Origin: Cryptomeria japonica
Lineage: Eukaryota; Streptophyta; Pinopsida; Cupressales; Cupressaceae
Direction of reading: 5' to 3'
Length of the DNA stretch: 64,000 nt
Assembly: GCF_030272615.1 (NCBI RefSeq)
Contig: NC_081413.1
Location: 605,988,709-606,052,708, forward strand
The notes under the pieces were generated by a model. That model saw only the letters and a program-made list of their open reading frames with translations, was not told the DNA's origin and did not search any database. Shown one piece after another: positions 22,982 through 34,684 of the stretch (position 1 is the stretch's first letter; each line of letters starts with the position of its first letter). The position numbers and the translations under genes are program-made.

Positions 22982-23391
22982 ACACAATGCCAGCAAGGGG
23001 TATTCTAAAAGATTTCAAATCTTCCTCTATTCCACCAGGGACAAATAGTATTGCAGAAGCTCAAGCACTTTTGACTAGACTAATTCTTGCCAAGAATCTT
23101 AGCTTTTCAAATATTCATGTTGAAGGTGACTCCTCCTTTGTGGTAAATGCATGTAAAAATAGAGTATCCTTCAACTGGCAGATAAATTACATTCTCAACC
23201 AAAATTGGACCCTCTTAGACTCGTTTGAATCATATTAGATTTCTCATACTTATAGAGAAGGCAATGTACTAGCAAATGCATTGGCAAACATGGGCTGTGA
23301 TAAAATTAAGGTGGACTCAACAAAAAAGGGTGGTGACTTGGCATTATTTCCTCACCTTCTTGACATTATCAATAAAGAAATGCGAGTTTAG
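22982..23391 (+). pseudogene. LINE-1 RNase H domain remnant
   Basis: Continuation of the LINE-1 ORF2 frame after the F insertion. The frame from 22987 gives GILKDFK, IAEAQALLTRL, VEGDSSFVVNA and, after a stop at 23236, YREGNVLANALA. These are the conserved segments of the plant-type RNase H at the C-terminus of L1 ORF2 (the Glu, Asp and HxxREANxxAD-like motif). The first catalytic strand is missing and the join to the 5' half is shorter than normal, so the original copy was already deleted. The frame ends with TAG at 23389. Confidence 0.75.
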
Positions 23392-24974
23392 AAACATTCT
23401 AGGTAATGATTATGATGATGGAACAAACATCAAAGGGTAATTATTTCGCTTTAACTCGCAGAAAAAGTAATTGAAAAGAGTGGCACGAATAGCATTATGA
23501 ATATCTCATCATGCCTTTTCAAAATCTTACAGCTGCATGTGTAAGGGATTAGATGGAGGATTATCGGTGGTTACATTGTAAGGTTTCCAATTATGTATTG
23601 ATTTTCCTACTTTACAAATTATTAAGCTGTCCTTCACATTTCAAGGTACAGGTGTTGGCACAGATATCACATCTCTATTCATTTATTTAAGAGTTTAAAG
23701 ATTTGTAGCAAAATCTTATTCACGAAATGTTGTTTTCTAGTTGTGTTCTTTGCAAAAATGCAGCACGATTCAGCAGTGATAGAGGAAGGAGAGTTGCAGA
23801 GAAATCATCATTGCCCCAGTTGCCATTTGGTCAATTTGGAGTATATGTCGCACAATTATAGGGTGTATATTTCAGTGGAGGAATGGGAGCAGCCATTTTC
23901 AGAACACATCTCTGATGATATATTAGGGCAAGTATTTAAAACTCACATTTTTCAGTTTCGAAAGAGTATTAAAAGGATTGTAGGGGAAGAAGTTTTATTT
24001 CCACAATTAAGAAGACTAATATATCCTTCTCAGTTGGTGTCTATCTTCTTGTCTAATTCCCTAGACCTCTTGCAATCACTTAACCAGTTGGAATTAATTA
24101 TTTCTAAGGTAGTTAGAGAGGAATTCTTACCTAGAAACAAAATGCTTCTTGTTGTGCAACAATATGATCTTTGGAAGGGTCATGCCTAGGTGGGAGGAAT
24201 TTTTCCTCGCCAATTTCTGCTTAATGGGAAGTGTATAACACAATTTATGACAATATTAAGCATACACTGGAAATAAATAATTTTAGATTCATCCAATAGG
24301 CTCTAGGCAGACATAACAAAGTGTTAGGGCAACAGATGGTAGAAAAAATAGAAAAGAAGGTCAATGCCTTGCTTGGTTTGATGGATCATGAACATACATT
24401 GTCGGTTGATGTCTCTATGTCAACCCCACCTATGCAAGTAAATCAGAATGAGGTTAATGCTCGACCTCCTACTTCTAATACGCCAAATTTGGTACATGTG
24501 CAAGCAGTGGTTGATACCATTAGTTCCACTCATCTTCTGTCAGCAGATGCAAACAGAGTCGGCCCTTCTTGAGCAGCAGGACGAGAATGAAATTGATCCA
24601 CAAGACATGAAGGAGTAATATTTTGGGGTGATTTTCTCATTTTTGAAATGATCATATTATGTCTGCTTTCTTCGAAGATGTTTTTTGTTATCGGCTAGCC
24701 TTTTTTTATCTTGACATAGTCTCATGGTATTTATGGCCATTTTCTCTTGTATTTACTTCAATCCAGTTGGGGATTGATTGGCCAATTTTGGTATATGTTA
24801 TGTAAATAGGTTGATAGACATCATTATAGTTTCTCTTTGTAAATCAACTTGAGCTATAACTGAAGGTTTTCTTAGCTGGTTCTTTCCTCCCAATATGCTC
24901 TTTGAACTAGTTTTTGTATACTTTTATTATATTAATATAATCAATGGTAACCCCACTTTTGCAAAAAAGAAAAA
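23392..24974 (+). mobile_element. LINE-1 3' region and A-rich tail
   Basis: Follows the RNase H end. Two open stretches occur. The one at 23743-24189 has a CPSCHLVNLEYMSHNY segment and Leu-rich helices. The one at 24321-24572 starts with a short coiled coil. I recognise neither; they may be an extra 3' ORF or carried sequence. From about 24600 it looks untranslated and ends in an A-rich tail, GCAAAAAAGAAAAA, followed by the target duplication at 24975. Confidence 0.6.
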
Positions 24975-24986
24975 ACATATTTTGTA
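24975..24986. other. right target-site duplication of LINE-1
   Basis: ACATATTTTGTA, identical to 625-636, directly after the A-rich tail. It confirms that everything from 637 to 24974 is one LINE insertion plus later insertions inside it. Confidence 0.85.
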
Positions 24987-25589
24987 AACTTGAGAGATTT
25001 ATTGATAATATATTAGTTTACAATATATCAAGTTTACAAAAGATTTTATGTAAACTTTTAATATATTTTAAATTTAATAGATTTATTGAGATTGTAAACT
25101 TGTTAAATTAAAAAATAATAATAATTGCTTTTAATGATTAATGTATTATAAATATTTATTAATCTTAAAATTCAATTTGTGAATAACCACTTTTCAAATA
25201 TATAATTTTCATCATTAAAAATTCATAATAGTAATCTATGTTATATTAATATATTATAAATTTAATAGAATTATTTTTAGTTGCTAATGAATTTATTGCT
25301 TCTAGATTTGATTATATGAGTATTTTTTACTCCTTATGATCTCTATGTCATCTCGATGATGGGTTACTTATTGCTATTTTATAAAAATAAAACAATTACC
25401 AATAATTTATTATTCATAGATATTTTTAAAACTTTAAAATTAAATAAATTAAATAATTAACTTAATAAAAAAATTAATCTAAAATTCAATTTATGAATAG
25501 TTTATTTTTAAATATATAGGTCTAGACTCTTGGAAAATGAGAATTCAAAATAAAATATATTGATGACCACTATTAGATACGGTTTACGA
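24987..25589. other. AT-rich spacer, no gene seen
   Basis: Strongly AT-rich DNA with stop codons in all frames. Composition changes sharply near 25590, where LINE-2 begins. Nothing else could be recognised. Confidence 0.6.
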
Positions 25590-25851
25590 ATGAGGATGGA
25601 GCTCTGCGTTTTTTCGGCGCTTTCGACCGTGATCGCTCCCTGAAGGTGGAAGTAGAATTGAGACACGCTAACGCTAACGGGAGTACCTCAGCATCTACGT
25701 GGAGGAGTTAAACTCCTCCACTTGGTTTGCACTTCCTACTTCGCCCACTTGCTCTACTTGCTCTGTGCTTTAATTACTCTTCTCTGTGAACATTTAATTC
25801 GGTTAACTCCACCCATCTACCCATCCCACGCGATCTTAACCCTGGTTTCCA

Positions 25852-27515
25852 ATGGAGCCTGAGTCATACGGTGTTAACATCAATAACTCTAACCCCACAC
25901 CATAGACAATACCAACCCTAAAAAAGTCTTTCGCTGAGATCGTCACCCAGCCTGCAAATGGAGTCTGCTCATCAACGCAATTCCTTAAGGCTCCTACAGA
26001 CGAAGGACCCAGTAAGAATGGTAAGTCCCCCTGCAATACCTCGGACCCCTTCTGCATTTCGCCAAATATTGAAATGTTGAATGAAATTGCATCAGAAAAG
26101 CGTAAGTTATGTGACACCGCCATATTTTTTGCCTATGTTGATGCTCAAAAATGCCCATCTAGGAAATTCGTAGACGACTGGTTTCACAATCTATGGAATC
26201 TTAAATTAGGGCTTAAAATCACGTTCTATAGACAAATATAAAGAGGTATTTTTCTCATTTTCTTTAACTCGCATGAAGCCCAATTGGAAGCACTTAAACG
26301 CCAATACTGGACGGTTGGGAATACCTCCTTTCGAGCCCTAGCTTGGTCTCTAGAGGTGGTTAATGAGGAAGTCCTCGCACTTTCCTCTCCCAGGTGGGTC
26401 ATCCTCAAAGATGTCCCCCCTTTCTGTGGCGTTTCCTTCCCCAATTAATGGAACCATTTGGCAAAATGATTCGGATCGATGAAACTGCTCGGTTGGTACC
26501 CAACCTTGACGCAAGAATGCTTGTCTCAATTAAGCCCGGAATCGACATCCCACCATCTTTAAACCTAGATATTAATGGAGACACATTCGTCTGCCTGGTT
26601 GAAATGCTTGGAGGATTGAATGCATGTTTTCTCTACAAGAAAGAAGGGCATATTCGTAAAAATTGCCCAATTATTAGTCGCAGGAAGTAAAAAAATAATT
26701 CAGTTGAAACTACCATAAACCCTAAAAATATTAATGATCTACAATCTCCTCCTTCCCACTCTGATAACGTGATGTCCGTAGATCCTGATCCCACTCCTAA
26801 TAAAGTTAACCCTCCCAAGCCAAAGCACGCACCTCTGGCCCCCGAACCCCTCATCCATGTTTCCGACCCTTCTCAAAACCTTGTAGAATCGCCCTCCGAT
26901 TGTTTTCAACTTGTTACCTCAAGGAAACGAAGATGTAAAATTACCCCTCTCAATGCTCTAAATCTTAGCCGCTCAACCACCAACCAATTGGCCTCTAATC
27001 ATAAACCCCAGGACCCTGCTCATTCCCTTGTCACTTTTGTGGTTAGAAATATGGTTAAAAATCTAGAAAAACCCAATCGGGGTGATGATGATGCTAGCAT
27101 TAGTAATAAGTCTGCAATGATCCTCAAATCCGGAACCCCCATTCATTCGGTCTCCTCTTCAATTGCAGGACTTGTTTCTGACACTAGCACCATCAACCCC
27201 TCGACTACATATACGCTCAAAGAAATAGAGGACAATCATATTATAGAAGTTATTTATGCCAATAAGGGTCTAGATGAACTTAGATCTAGCACAATGCTCC
27301 CTGGCTTTCTAGGCTCCCAGTTGTCTGGGTCTGACATAGGAGGAAATGTAGATATCAGAGCTGAACTTCCTGAAACCAGTGAAGATGATGAGGACCTTAT
27401 GAAAGGGTACTCCTTAAATAAAAACAAAGGTAGGCCCATCAGCTCCAAAAACAAGAAGAAATCTGGAGACCAACAACAGTCTCCTCACCAGCCCCCCTTA
27501 AATCCTCCACTTTGA
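25852..27515 (+). pseudogene. LINE-2 ORF1 (DUF4283-type RNA-binding protein)
   Basis: RNA-binding chaperone-like protein of plant L1 elements. From Met at 25852 the protein has SFAEIVTQP, then the DUF4283-like core FVDDWFHNLW ... WSLEVV ... LSSPRWVILKDVPP (about 26165-26415). A CCHC-like segment CFLYKKEGHIRKNC (about 26624-26665) has its second Cys replaced by Tyr. The C-terminus is long and Ser/Pro-rich. Stops lie at about 25903, 26239 and 26688, with a frameshift near 26420 from frame 1 to frame 3. It ends with TGA at 27513-27515, which overlaps the ORF2 start codon. Confidence 0.75.
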
Positions 27516-30500
27516 TGAAGTACATATCATGGAACATTCGAGGCCTTGAGTCGCCTGACAGGAAATTTGTTATAAAAATATTTCTGGACTATCATAAAAA
27601 CCTAGACTTTCTGATGTTACAAGAACTTAAATATGTTGGGTTCTCCCTCGACACTACACTTGACTTCATTTGGAGAGATGCAATCAAAGTCTGTACCAAC
27701 CACCCGAGAGGAAAAGGAGGAGTTGGCCTCCTTATTTCCCCTAAATGGACAATGTACCTAAAGGATAAAGGAACATCCCCCTGTAATAGAGTAGCCTGGG
27801 TTACATTAGATGTTAAAGGATCTTACTTTGGCATTTGCTCCATATACGCATCTAACGATTATAAGGAAAGAATTTCCCTCTGCAATTGGCTAACATCCCT
27901 CACTAATATCCCCTAGGTCATGGCTGGGGATTTCAATATGACTGAATCCCAGAATGACAAGGCTGGGGGACTTCTGTTTGAATGGAAAAACTCAGAAAGT
28001 CCTCACTGGGACAGGTTTAAACAACATCTACAATTGTTTGACCCCTTGGAAGGCACCAAACCTGATACCCCTAACCTATGGCACACCTGGTGCAACTTTC
28101 AGCAAAACACTAATAGGATCTACTCCAGGCTAGATAGATTTTATGCTAATAAGGACTTTTTTTCCTTTTCCCCCAACCAATTTGGGAATACGGTTGCAGT
28201 CTTACCAACTACCCTGTCTGATCACTTCCCCATTTTAGCCATTATTAACATCAGGAACTCCATCACCCCTAGCCACCCTCGCTATAAGAAATTTTTACTT
28301 AACACCTCCTTGTTGCAAGATGAGGATGTCCTAAATGCCATCAAACTAATTAGACTCTTCAATTTGCAATCACATCTCCCCCAATCCCACATGATCAGAT
28401 GGCAGAGGAACATTTCCTCCTGGCGGAATCTTCTCCAAACCATTGGCTAGAAAAAAGCCAAGGACTTTAGATTCATAGGAAAAACTCTTACTCTTCGGCT
28501 TCACTCCCTAGAACATGAGATCCAACTACAACCCTCTTCCCTTACCTTGGCCAAACGGGTCTCCGAGGCTAGAAATATGCTCAGAAAACACCAGCAGGTT
28601 AAAATCAGAGGTGCCTTCATCAGAGCCCGCAACCACTAGCTCCAGTTTGGTGATAAAGGCTCCAAATTATTCTTTAATCTGCTCAAGCAAAAATAGACTA
28701 GAGAAAAAATAGATAGAATAAGGGTAGATGATAAGGAACTCTTGGATATCAATGACATCAAAGAAGCCTTTGAAGTATTCTACAAGACTCTGTTTACCTC
28801 AGAGGATAATGAGGCCTCAATAGATGCTCGTTCCAAATGTAGGACCATTATTCCTAATAGAATCTCTGAGGACGAAGCTAACCTCCTCAAAGCTAAGCTA
28901 ACCGTGCAAGAAATCAAGGATGCCATTAAGGCTCTCAAGGATAACAAGGCCCCAAGCCCTGATGGACTTCCAGCTGAATTCTACAAAACCAACATTGATT
29001 GGATCTCCAATGACCTCTATGACATCTACAATGAAGCCCTTGACACTAGCACACTAGGGGAGTTCATAAATAGGGGTATTATTAAGCTTATTCCAAAAGA
29101 AGGGGACAAAGCCCTAATTAAAAATTGGAGGCCAATCACCCTCCTCAACATCTCCTACAAAATCCTAGCCAAAGCCTTAGCCTCACGCCTTGAGAAGATC
29201 CTCCCCAAATTCATCTGTTCCACCCAAACAGGTTTCATTAAAGGCAGATACATCTTGGAAAATCTTGTAACGAGTTGGGAATCCATGGAATGGGCCAGAA
29301 CCTCAAATCAAGACGCCGCCATGTTCCTTGTCGACTTTGTGAAAGCGTATGACAGGTTGGAATGGGACTTCATCCTCATGATACTCTCAACCTTTGGCTT
29401 CCCTAGTGAGTTCTGTGATTATGTTCGAATCCTCCTCAAGGACGCATCTATCCTGATCGAAGTCAATGGGACCCTCTCCCAACCTATTCCCCTGTCTAGA
29501 TCAATTAGATAGGGCTGCCCCCTTGCCCCTACTCTATTTGTCATTGCTTCAGATGCCCTGTACTATCTCCTAAGAGATGACACCCTATCCCCCCTTGTCC
29601 AAGGCATTACTATGCCAGACGACTCTGAATTGATCAACATCCAATTTGTTGATGATACCTCACTCTTTCTAAAGCTCTCAAGACACAATATTGATTCCCT
29701 TAATCAAAAGCTTGACATTTTCGGTAGAGCATCCGGAGCCCGAATATCTAGCACCAAATCCATTCTACTTGGATGGAAAGATAATCCTCCGGAATGGCTT
29801 CACCAATTTGAATATGCTTGGGGTGGACCAAATAAATTAGTATGTTATCTTGGTATCCCCTTTTCTATATCTCCCTCTCTTAAAGACATGTGGGGGTGGG
29901 TCAAGGGGAAAATAGACAGTAAACTCAACAAATGGGACAATAGGGTCCTCTCCCTTGCTGGCAGGATTCAAGTCTGCCAAAAAATCCTATCTTCCTATAG
30001 CATATACTACTCCTCGGTGTGGATGTTTAGCAACTACCAAGTCTTTGAAATCCAAAGGGCTATCAGACGATTCCTATGGTCTGATGGGAAGGGTAAAAGG
30101 AAAGCTCACACGGTCAAGTGGACCTGGTGCCACTTGGATAAAAAGCTTGGTGGGTTGGGCCTCAAGGATCTTAGGTTGCAAGGTATTTCCCTTGCAGCCA
30201 AATGGATACTTCACTCACTAGAAGGACAAGAACCCTGGAAAATCCTCATCAAGAACAACATACAAAATGGTGTTCCCAAAACTGCCAAAACTTGGAAAGC
30301 CCTCTCGTTCAGTGATTCAATTGCAGGTGGTTTCCCTGTGTCTGTCCAAGGCACCTGGGTGTTTAAATCCATCTAGAAAGCCTGGGAGCATGTGCGTGGT
30401 CTCATTAACAACTCGAGCATCAACTGTGACAATACCCTCCACAGTGAAAGGTCAGTATGGTGGAACCTTCATTATAACTCCAAACCCCTTGCTTTAACCC

Positions 30501-31420
30501 AAGGTTGTTCTGCTAAGCACTGGCATAATAAAGGAATAAAGTACATTATGGATATTCTAGAACATGATAACCTTATCAGCTGGGAGGCTCTTAGCACTAA
30601 ATATGATCTCCCTGTATCACATAAGAAGACATACAACATGATTAAAAATGCATGCATTCCCTTTAATCTCCCTAAAAACACTCAAGTAGACGCCCATAGG
30701 TACCTTACGTTCCTATGGAAGGATGACTCCACCCTCCCTAAGATCAAAGCCAAAACCATCTATACCCTGCTCAATAGTGATACCTCGGTGATTGAACATA
30801 TCAACACTCTGTGGTATGTTAGCCATACCCCTCACACCTGGCAGAAAACCTTTGAGAATCTTTGGCGGTCCCCCATCCCCCCTAAGATCAAATGCTTTAG
30901 ATGGCAACTTATACTTGACATATTACCTATTAGGAATAAATCGGCTGCATGTGACTGGTGTTTTGTCTGCAGAAAACCTGAGACCGCGCGCCACATCTTC
31001 TTTGACTGCCCCTTTGCTAGAGAAATTTGGCTTCTGTTTGGAATTTCTAGTACAAAACATGTTTACACACTTGATATAGTTACTGGGTTTATTCAAGGAC
31101 TGGGGAAGGATACTAATTTAGTTTGGCAAATTCTATCTTCTTACATTCTCTAGTTTATTTGGAAACTTAGGAATGAGGAGAAGTTCCAAGGTTTTACAAG
31201 GGAACGTACTGAGTTTTTTAAAAAACTCACACATTACAAAATTGTTGTGCAGGTCTATTTTTTGATGAACCTCGAGAGAAACAAGCTCCTCCGATTCTTG
31301 AAGGATGGCAGAGCGACCATGTTTGTTTATGAGATGCAAGATGGGTACGAATGGTCCAGGATTGCACATAATCAGACCTCCTTTGATAAGGCAGTAAAGA
31401 AGCTGATAAAGGATCTATAG
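27515..31420 (+). pseudogene. LINE-2 ORF2: endonuclease, RT, zf-RVT
   Basis: One uninterrupted reading register of about 1,300 codons with no frameshift. The endonuclease has SWNIRGL, LQELKY, AGDFNM, RLDRF and LSDHFP (27524-28240). The RT has NKAPSPDGLPAEFYK, NWRPITLL, TGFIKGR, a GCPLAPTLF block and the catalytic FVDD (29648-29659). The zf-RVT-like segment CDWCFVCRKPETARHIFFDC lies at about 30950-31010, then FIWKLRNEEKF. Seven TAG stops lie at 27914, 28448, 28637, 28694, 29510, 30374 and 31151. At each, the expected residue is Trp preceded by C, or Gln (CAG). The frame ends at TAG 31418. The start is ATG 27515, overlapping the ORF1 stop. No RNase H domain was seen. Confidence 0.88.
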
Positions 31421-31695
31421 GACAACCTCCTCCCTTCAACAGGATAGAGATGTGCTCCCAGATCCTTGCAAGAAAGGTGGTTTGGATGGAAGGAGAACAA
31501 GGCTGGACCACATGGCTGGAGGACCAGGATGAAGGTCTCTAATAATGCTTTACTCTGTTGTGTCCCTTTCATATGGTTAAGAGATAATTGTATATAGCTC
31601 TCTCTGGTTGTTCAGTTTGGCGGTTGAGGCCCTGCCCCCCGCTCTCTAGTTTTGTATAAACTCTCCGTCTATTTTTTTGGACTCTCAATCTCTAA

Positions 31696-31698
<3 letters not shown>

Positions 31699-31731
<33 letters not shown>
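31699..31731. repeat. TA dinucleotide microsatellite
   Basis: About 16 TA units directly after LINE-2's 3' untranslated region. It could be an expanded LINE tail or pre-existing flank. Confidence 0.9.
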
Positions 31732-31734
<3 letters not shown>

Positions 31735-32660
31735 CATTAAAATTTTATAATGTTGATTTAAACTTTATTAATATATCTTAAACCTATAAATTGAATTTTA
31801 AAACTTTAAAATAAAATAATATAATAACTATTATTAAGAATAATAATTATTAAATCTTAAAAAGAGAAAACTAAAAATAATATTTTAATGTTGAAGTCAC
31901 TAAAATAAAACATTATGGTAGTTGTTTTTAAACTAATATTGTTAATTTATTATGATTATAGTATAATATTGTTGTATAAATTTTTTTATATAATTTTCTA
32001 TATTATTGATAATATTATTTTATTATCAATTTTTTATATTATGAAATTTAATAAGGATAATTAAAATGATATAAATTTAAAGATACTTAATAATGTATCT
32101 AAAAATATCAATTTAGATATAGATCAGGTAATAAGATGCATATTATTTTAACCAATTAGATTGGAGAAAAATAATTTTGTGAATTTAGAAACTTAAAAAT
32201 AATGTAATTTTTTAAAAGATTGTATTTTTATTTTAAAAAATTAAATATTATTTGAGAAAGCTATATAATGTAAAATATTAAAAGCTAATAGTTTGATAAA
32301 ATATTTATTCAAATTATTTTGTAATTTTTTGACATCAAAGAAAGTTGAAAGAAAGATCATGCCCAAATAAAAACAAAAGCTATATACCTTAATTTATAAT
32401 CAATTTATACCAGAAAAAAATACTTTTATAATTTTTTATTCTGAATTTTATTATTTATTTTATTAGAAGAACAAATATAAATATTACTTATCTAAAATCT
32501 ATAAAATTAATTTTTTAATCAATCAAAAATTAAAAAAACAATAATATTAATTTTTTATTAAAATAAATATAAAATAAAACATTATTTATGAAAAATTTAC
32601 AAAAAAATCTATTTATTAATTTATTTTTAAACCTCTTGTAAATTTAAACTCATATCACAG
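31732..32660. other. AT-rich spacer, no gene seen
   Basis: Very AT-rich sequence with dense stops in all frames. No repeat family, RNA gene or coding region recognised. Confidence 0.6.
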
Positions 32661-33110
32661 TTATACGAGTTGTACAAATAACGAGGGATGAAACTGAATG
32701 TAGCTAGGGATGAAACCAATAGATGAAACTAATTGTTGTGATTATATGTAGTTGTTTCAAATAGTTATACCGGTTGCACAAATAACGAGGGATGAAACAG
32801 TTATACAATTGCACAAATAACGAGGGATGAACCTGAATGTAGCGAGGGATGAAACCAATAGATGAAACTAATTGTTGTGATTATATGTAGTTGTTTCAAA
32901 CAATTATACACTTGCACAAATAACGAGGGATGAACCTGAATGTAGCGAGGGATGAAACCAATAGATGAAACTAATTGTTGTGATTATATGTAGTTGTTTC
33001 AAACAATTATACACTTGCACAAATAACGAGGGATGAAACTGAATGTAGCTAATAGATGAACCTAATTGTTGTGATTATATGCAGTTGTTTCCAAGGATGA
33101 AACTGAATGA
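32661..33110. repeat. tandem array, unit about 103 bp
   Basis: Anchored by the word TTATAC at 32661, 32765, 32801, 32904 and 33007, giving steps of 104, 36, 103 and 103. Each unit holds CAAATAACGAGGGATGAA, a GATGAAACTAATTGTTGTG block and GTAGTTGTTTC. The 36-bp step is a partial unit and the last unit is degraded. It has no open frame. Unit size is too short and too few copies are present for a satellite array here, but it could be a stray block of one. Confidence 0.85.
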
Positions 33111-34600
33111 AATCAATAGATGAAACTAATTATTTATATAATATTAAATTAATTATTTATATCATATTAAATTAATTATTTATATTATATTAAATAAAAG
33201 ATTTCAAAATTAGTAAAATTATGACCATTGAATTATTTGCATGTGTTGTATTATTTATTATCACTATTAAGAAAAAATACAAATTCTTGAAATAATGTTA
33301 AAGTAATATATTAAAACTTGAGTGAATAATGCCAATTTCTTTTCTTATCTATCTATTTAACTATTTATATATTGATGAATCTATACAATAATTTAGATTA
33401 ATATAAAACCATCCTATTTATTTAGAAAATAAATATATTTTTACATGTAGTTTTCATAATTTTAATTTAATTTTTTTAATTTTAATTTAATCTAAACAAT
33501 AATTTAGATTAATATAAAATCAGTTATGTATTTAGAAAATTAATATATTTAAACATGTAGTTTTCATAATTTTAATTTTAATATTAGATTGATATGTATA
33601 AACATTAAGATTCTTTTTTTATTATATTTATTTATTATATTATCAATATATTATAATTATATTATAACATTATCGTATAAATTTTTATATATTTATTATT
33701 ATTATGTTGTTATTATTTACTATTATAAATATTAGTATTATATTATTAATTTATTGCATGAGAATAACTAAAAATATATTATTTATTTATGTTTTTTATA
33801 TTATATGTATGTTTATTTATTTATATAAAGCTTTAAAAGATTTAGATGCATGTGTAAAATAGATTTGCTAAAAATAAATATTTAGACATATTAAATTTTT
33901 GGAAATCATGCATGTTAATTTTATAAAAAATTAAAAGATATATTAAAAAAAAAAAACATGAACCAGTTAACCCTATATTTTCTCAAACCTAACCTTACAG
34001 CTGTATACTTGAAAAAAAGGAAAGAAACACGCATCACGAGGGAAAAGAATTTAATAGCCGGGTCAAGAAGGATTATAATGATTACACATGTCAAAGAAAT
34101 ATTCCTTTGACAAATTCTATTAATATTTTGTTTAAAAAATATTTAAATACTCATTCCAATAAAAAATTCCTTTGACTTGTTATTCCTTGCCAAAAGAATA
34201 TTCGAAAATTTTAGAGCGAAAATCATAGAGATCACATTACGCCATAATTAGATCTTAACAAACGGCTAAAGATAGTTTTGAAACTTTCCATGCAACGGAT
34301 CCCAAAAATTAAAAAATTATAAATATTCCATTTGTCGCCGAAAATCGCCCACGATTTCCCGCATGCAAGGTTTTTTAAGAATAATTTTTAATTAAAAAAG
34401 GAATAAAGAAATAACAATATCTTTAATTAAACGAACTTATCCTTTATTAAGATAACACGTTTTGAAGTTGGTCAATTACAAAGGCGAAGAATCCAACAGC
34501 ATGCGACAATTTCCGAAGACATTGGATTCAACACTGGCCGTTGGATTCAGCTGGCCAAATTATTTTAGTCCTTTTCGACCGCTCAAACTCAAGTAAACTA
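33111..34600. other. AT-rich upstream region of the WNK gene
   Basis: Begins with three copies of a TTAAATTAATTATTTATAT-like word (about 33130-33190). A short TTTTAATTTAAT duplication and ATAATTTAGATTAATATAAAA repeated at about 33390 and 33491 follow. No coding frame. The last part (34300-34600) becomes less AT-rich and probably belongs to the promoter of the kinase gene. Confidence 0.5.
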
Positions 34601-34651
34601 ACCGTGGCTAATAGGAGGTGAGGCGTACCCTAGGACCGCGTCTTTTGATTC

Positions 34652-34659
34652 TATATAAA
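34652..34659 (+). promoter_or_regulatory. TATA box of the WNK gene
   Basis: TATATAAA within GATTCTATATAAAGCCC, followed about 30 bp later by a pyrimidine-rich stretch suited to a transcription start near 34685. No other TATA word is as well placed for the first exon. Confidence 0.6.
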
Positions 34660-34684
34660 GCCCTAGTTGTTTCCATAATTACCC

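Larger units (their letters stand above)
25590..31698 (+). mobile_element. LINE-2, near full-length L1-type retrotransposon
   Basis: Contains a leader, ORF1 (25852-27515) and ORF2 (27515-31420) in plant L1 order, then a 3' untranslated region ending near a TA microsatellite. It is visibly richer in G and C than the AT-rich DNA on both sides, and the edges are placed where composition changes. No clear target duplication was found. The 3' end may coincide with the TA repeat. Confidence 0.8.

Noticed and set aside
32661-33110. CRISPR-like repeat array
   Set aside because: Units are contiguous tandem repeats of about 103 bp without unique spacers, in a plant-type nuclear context.
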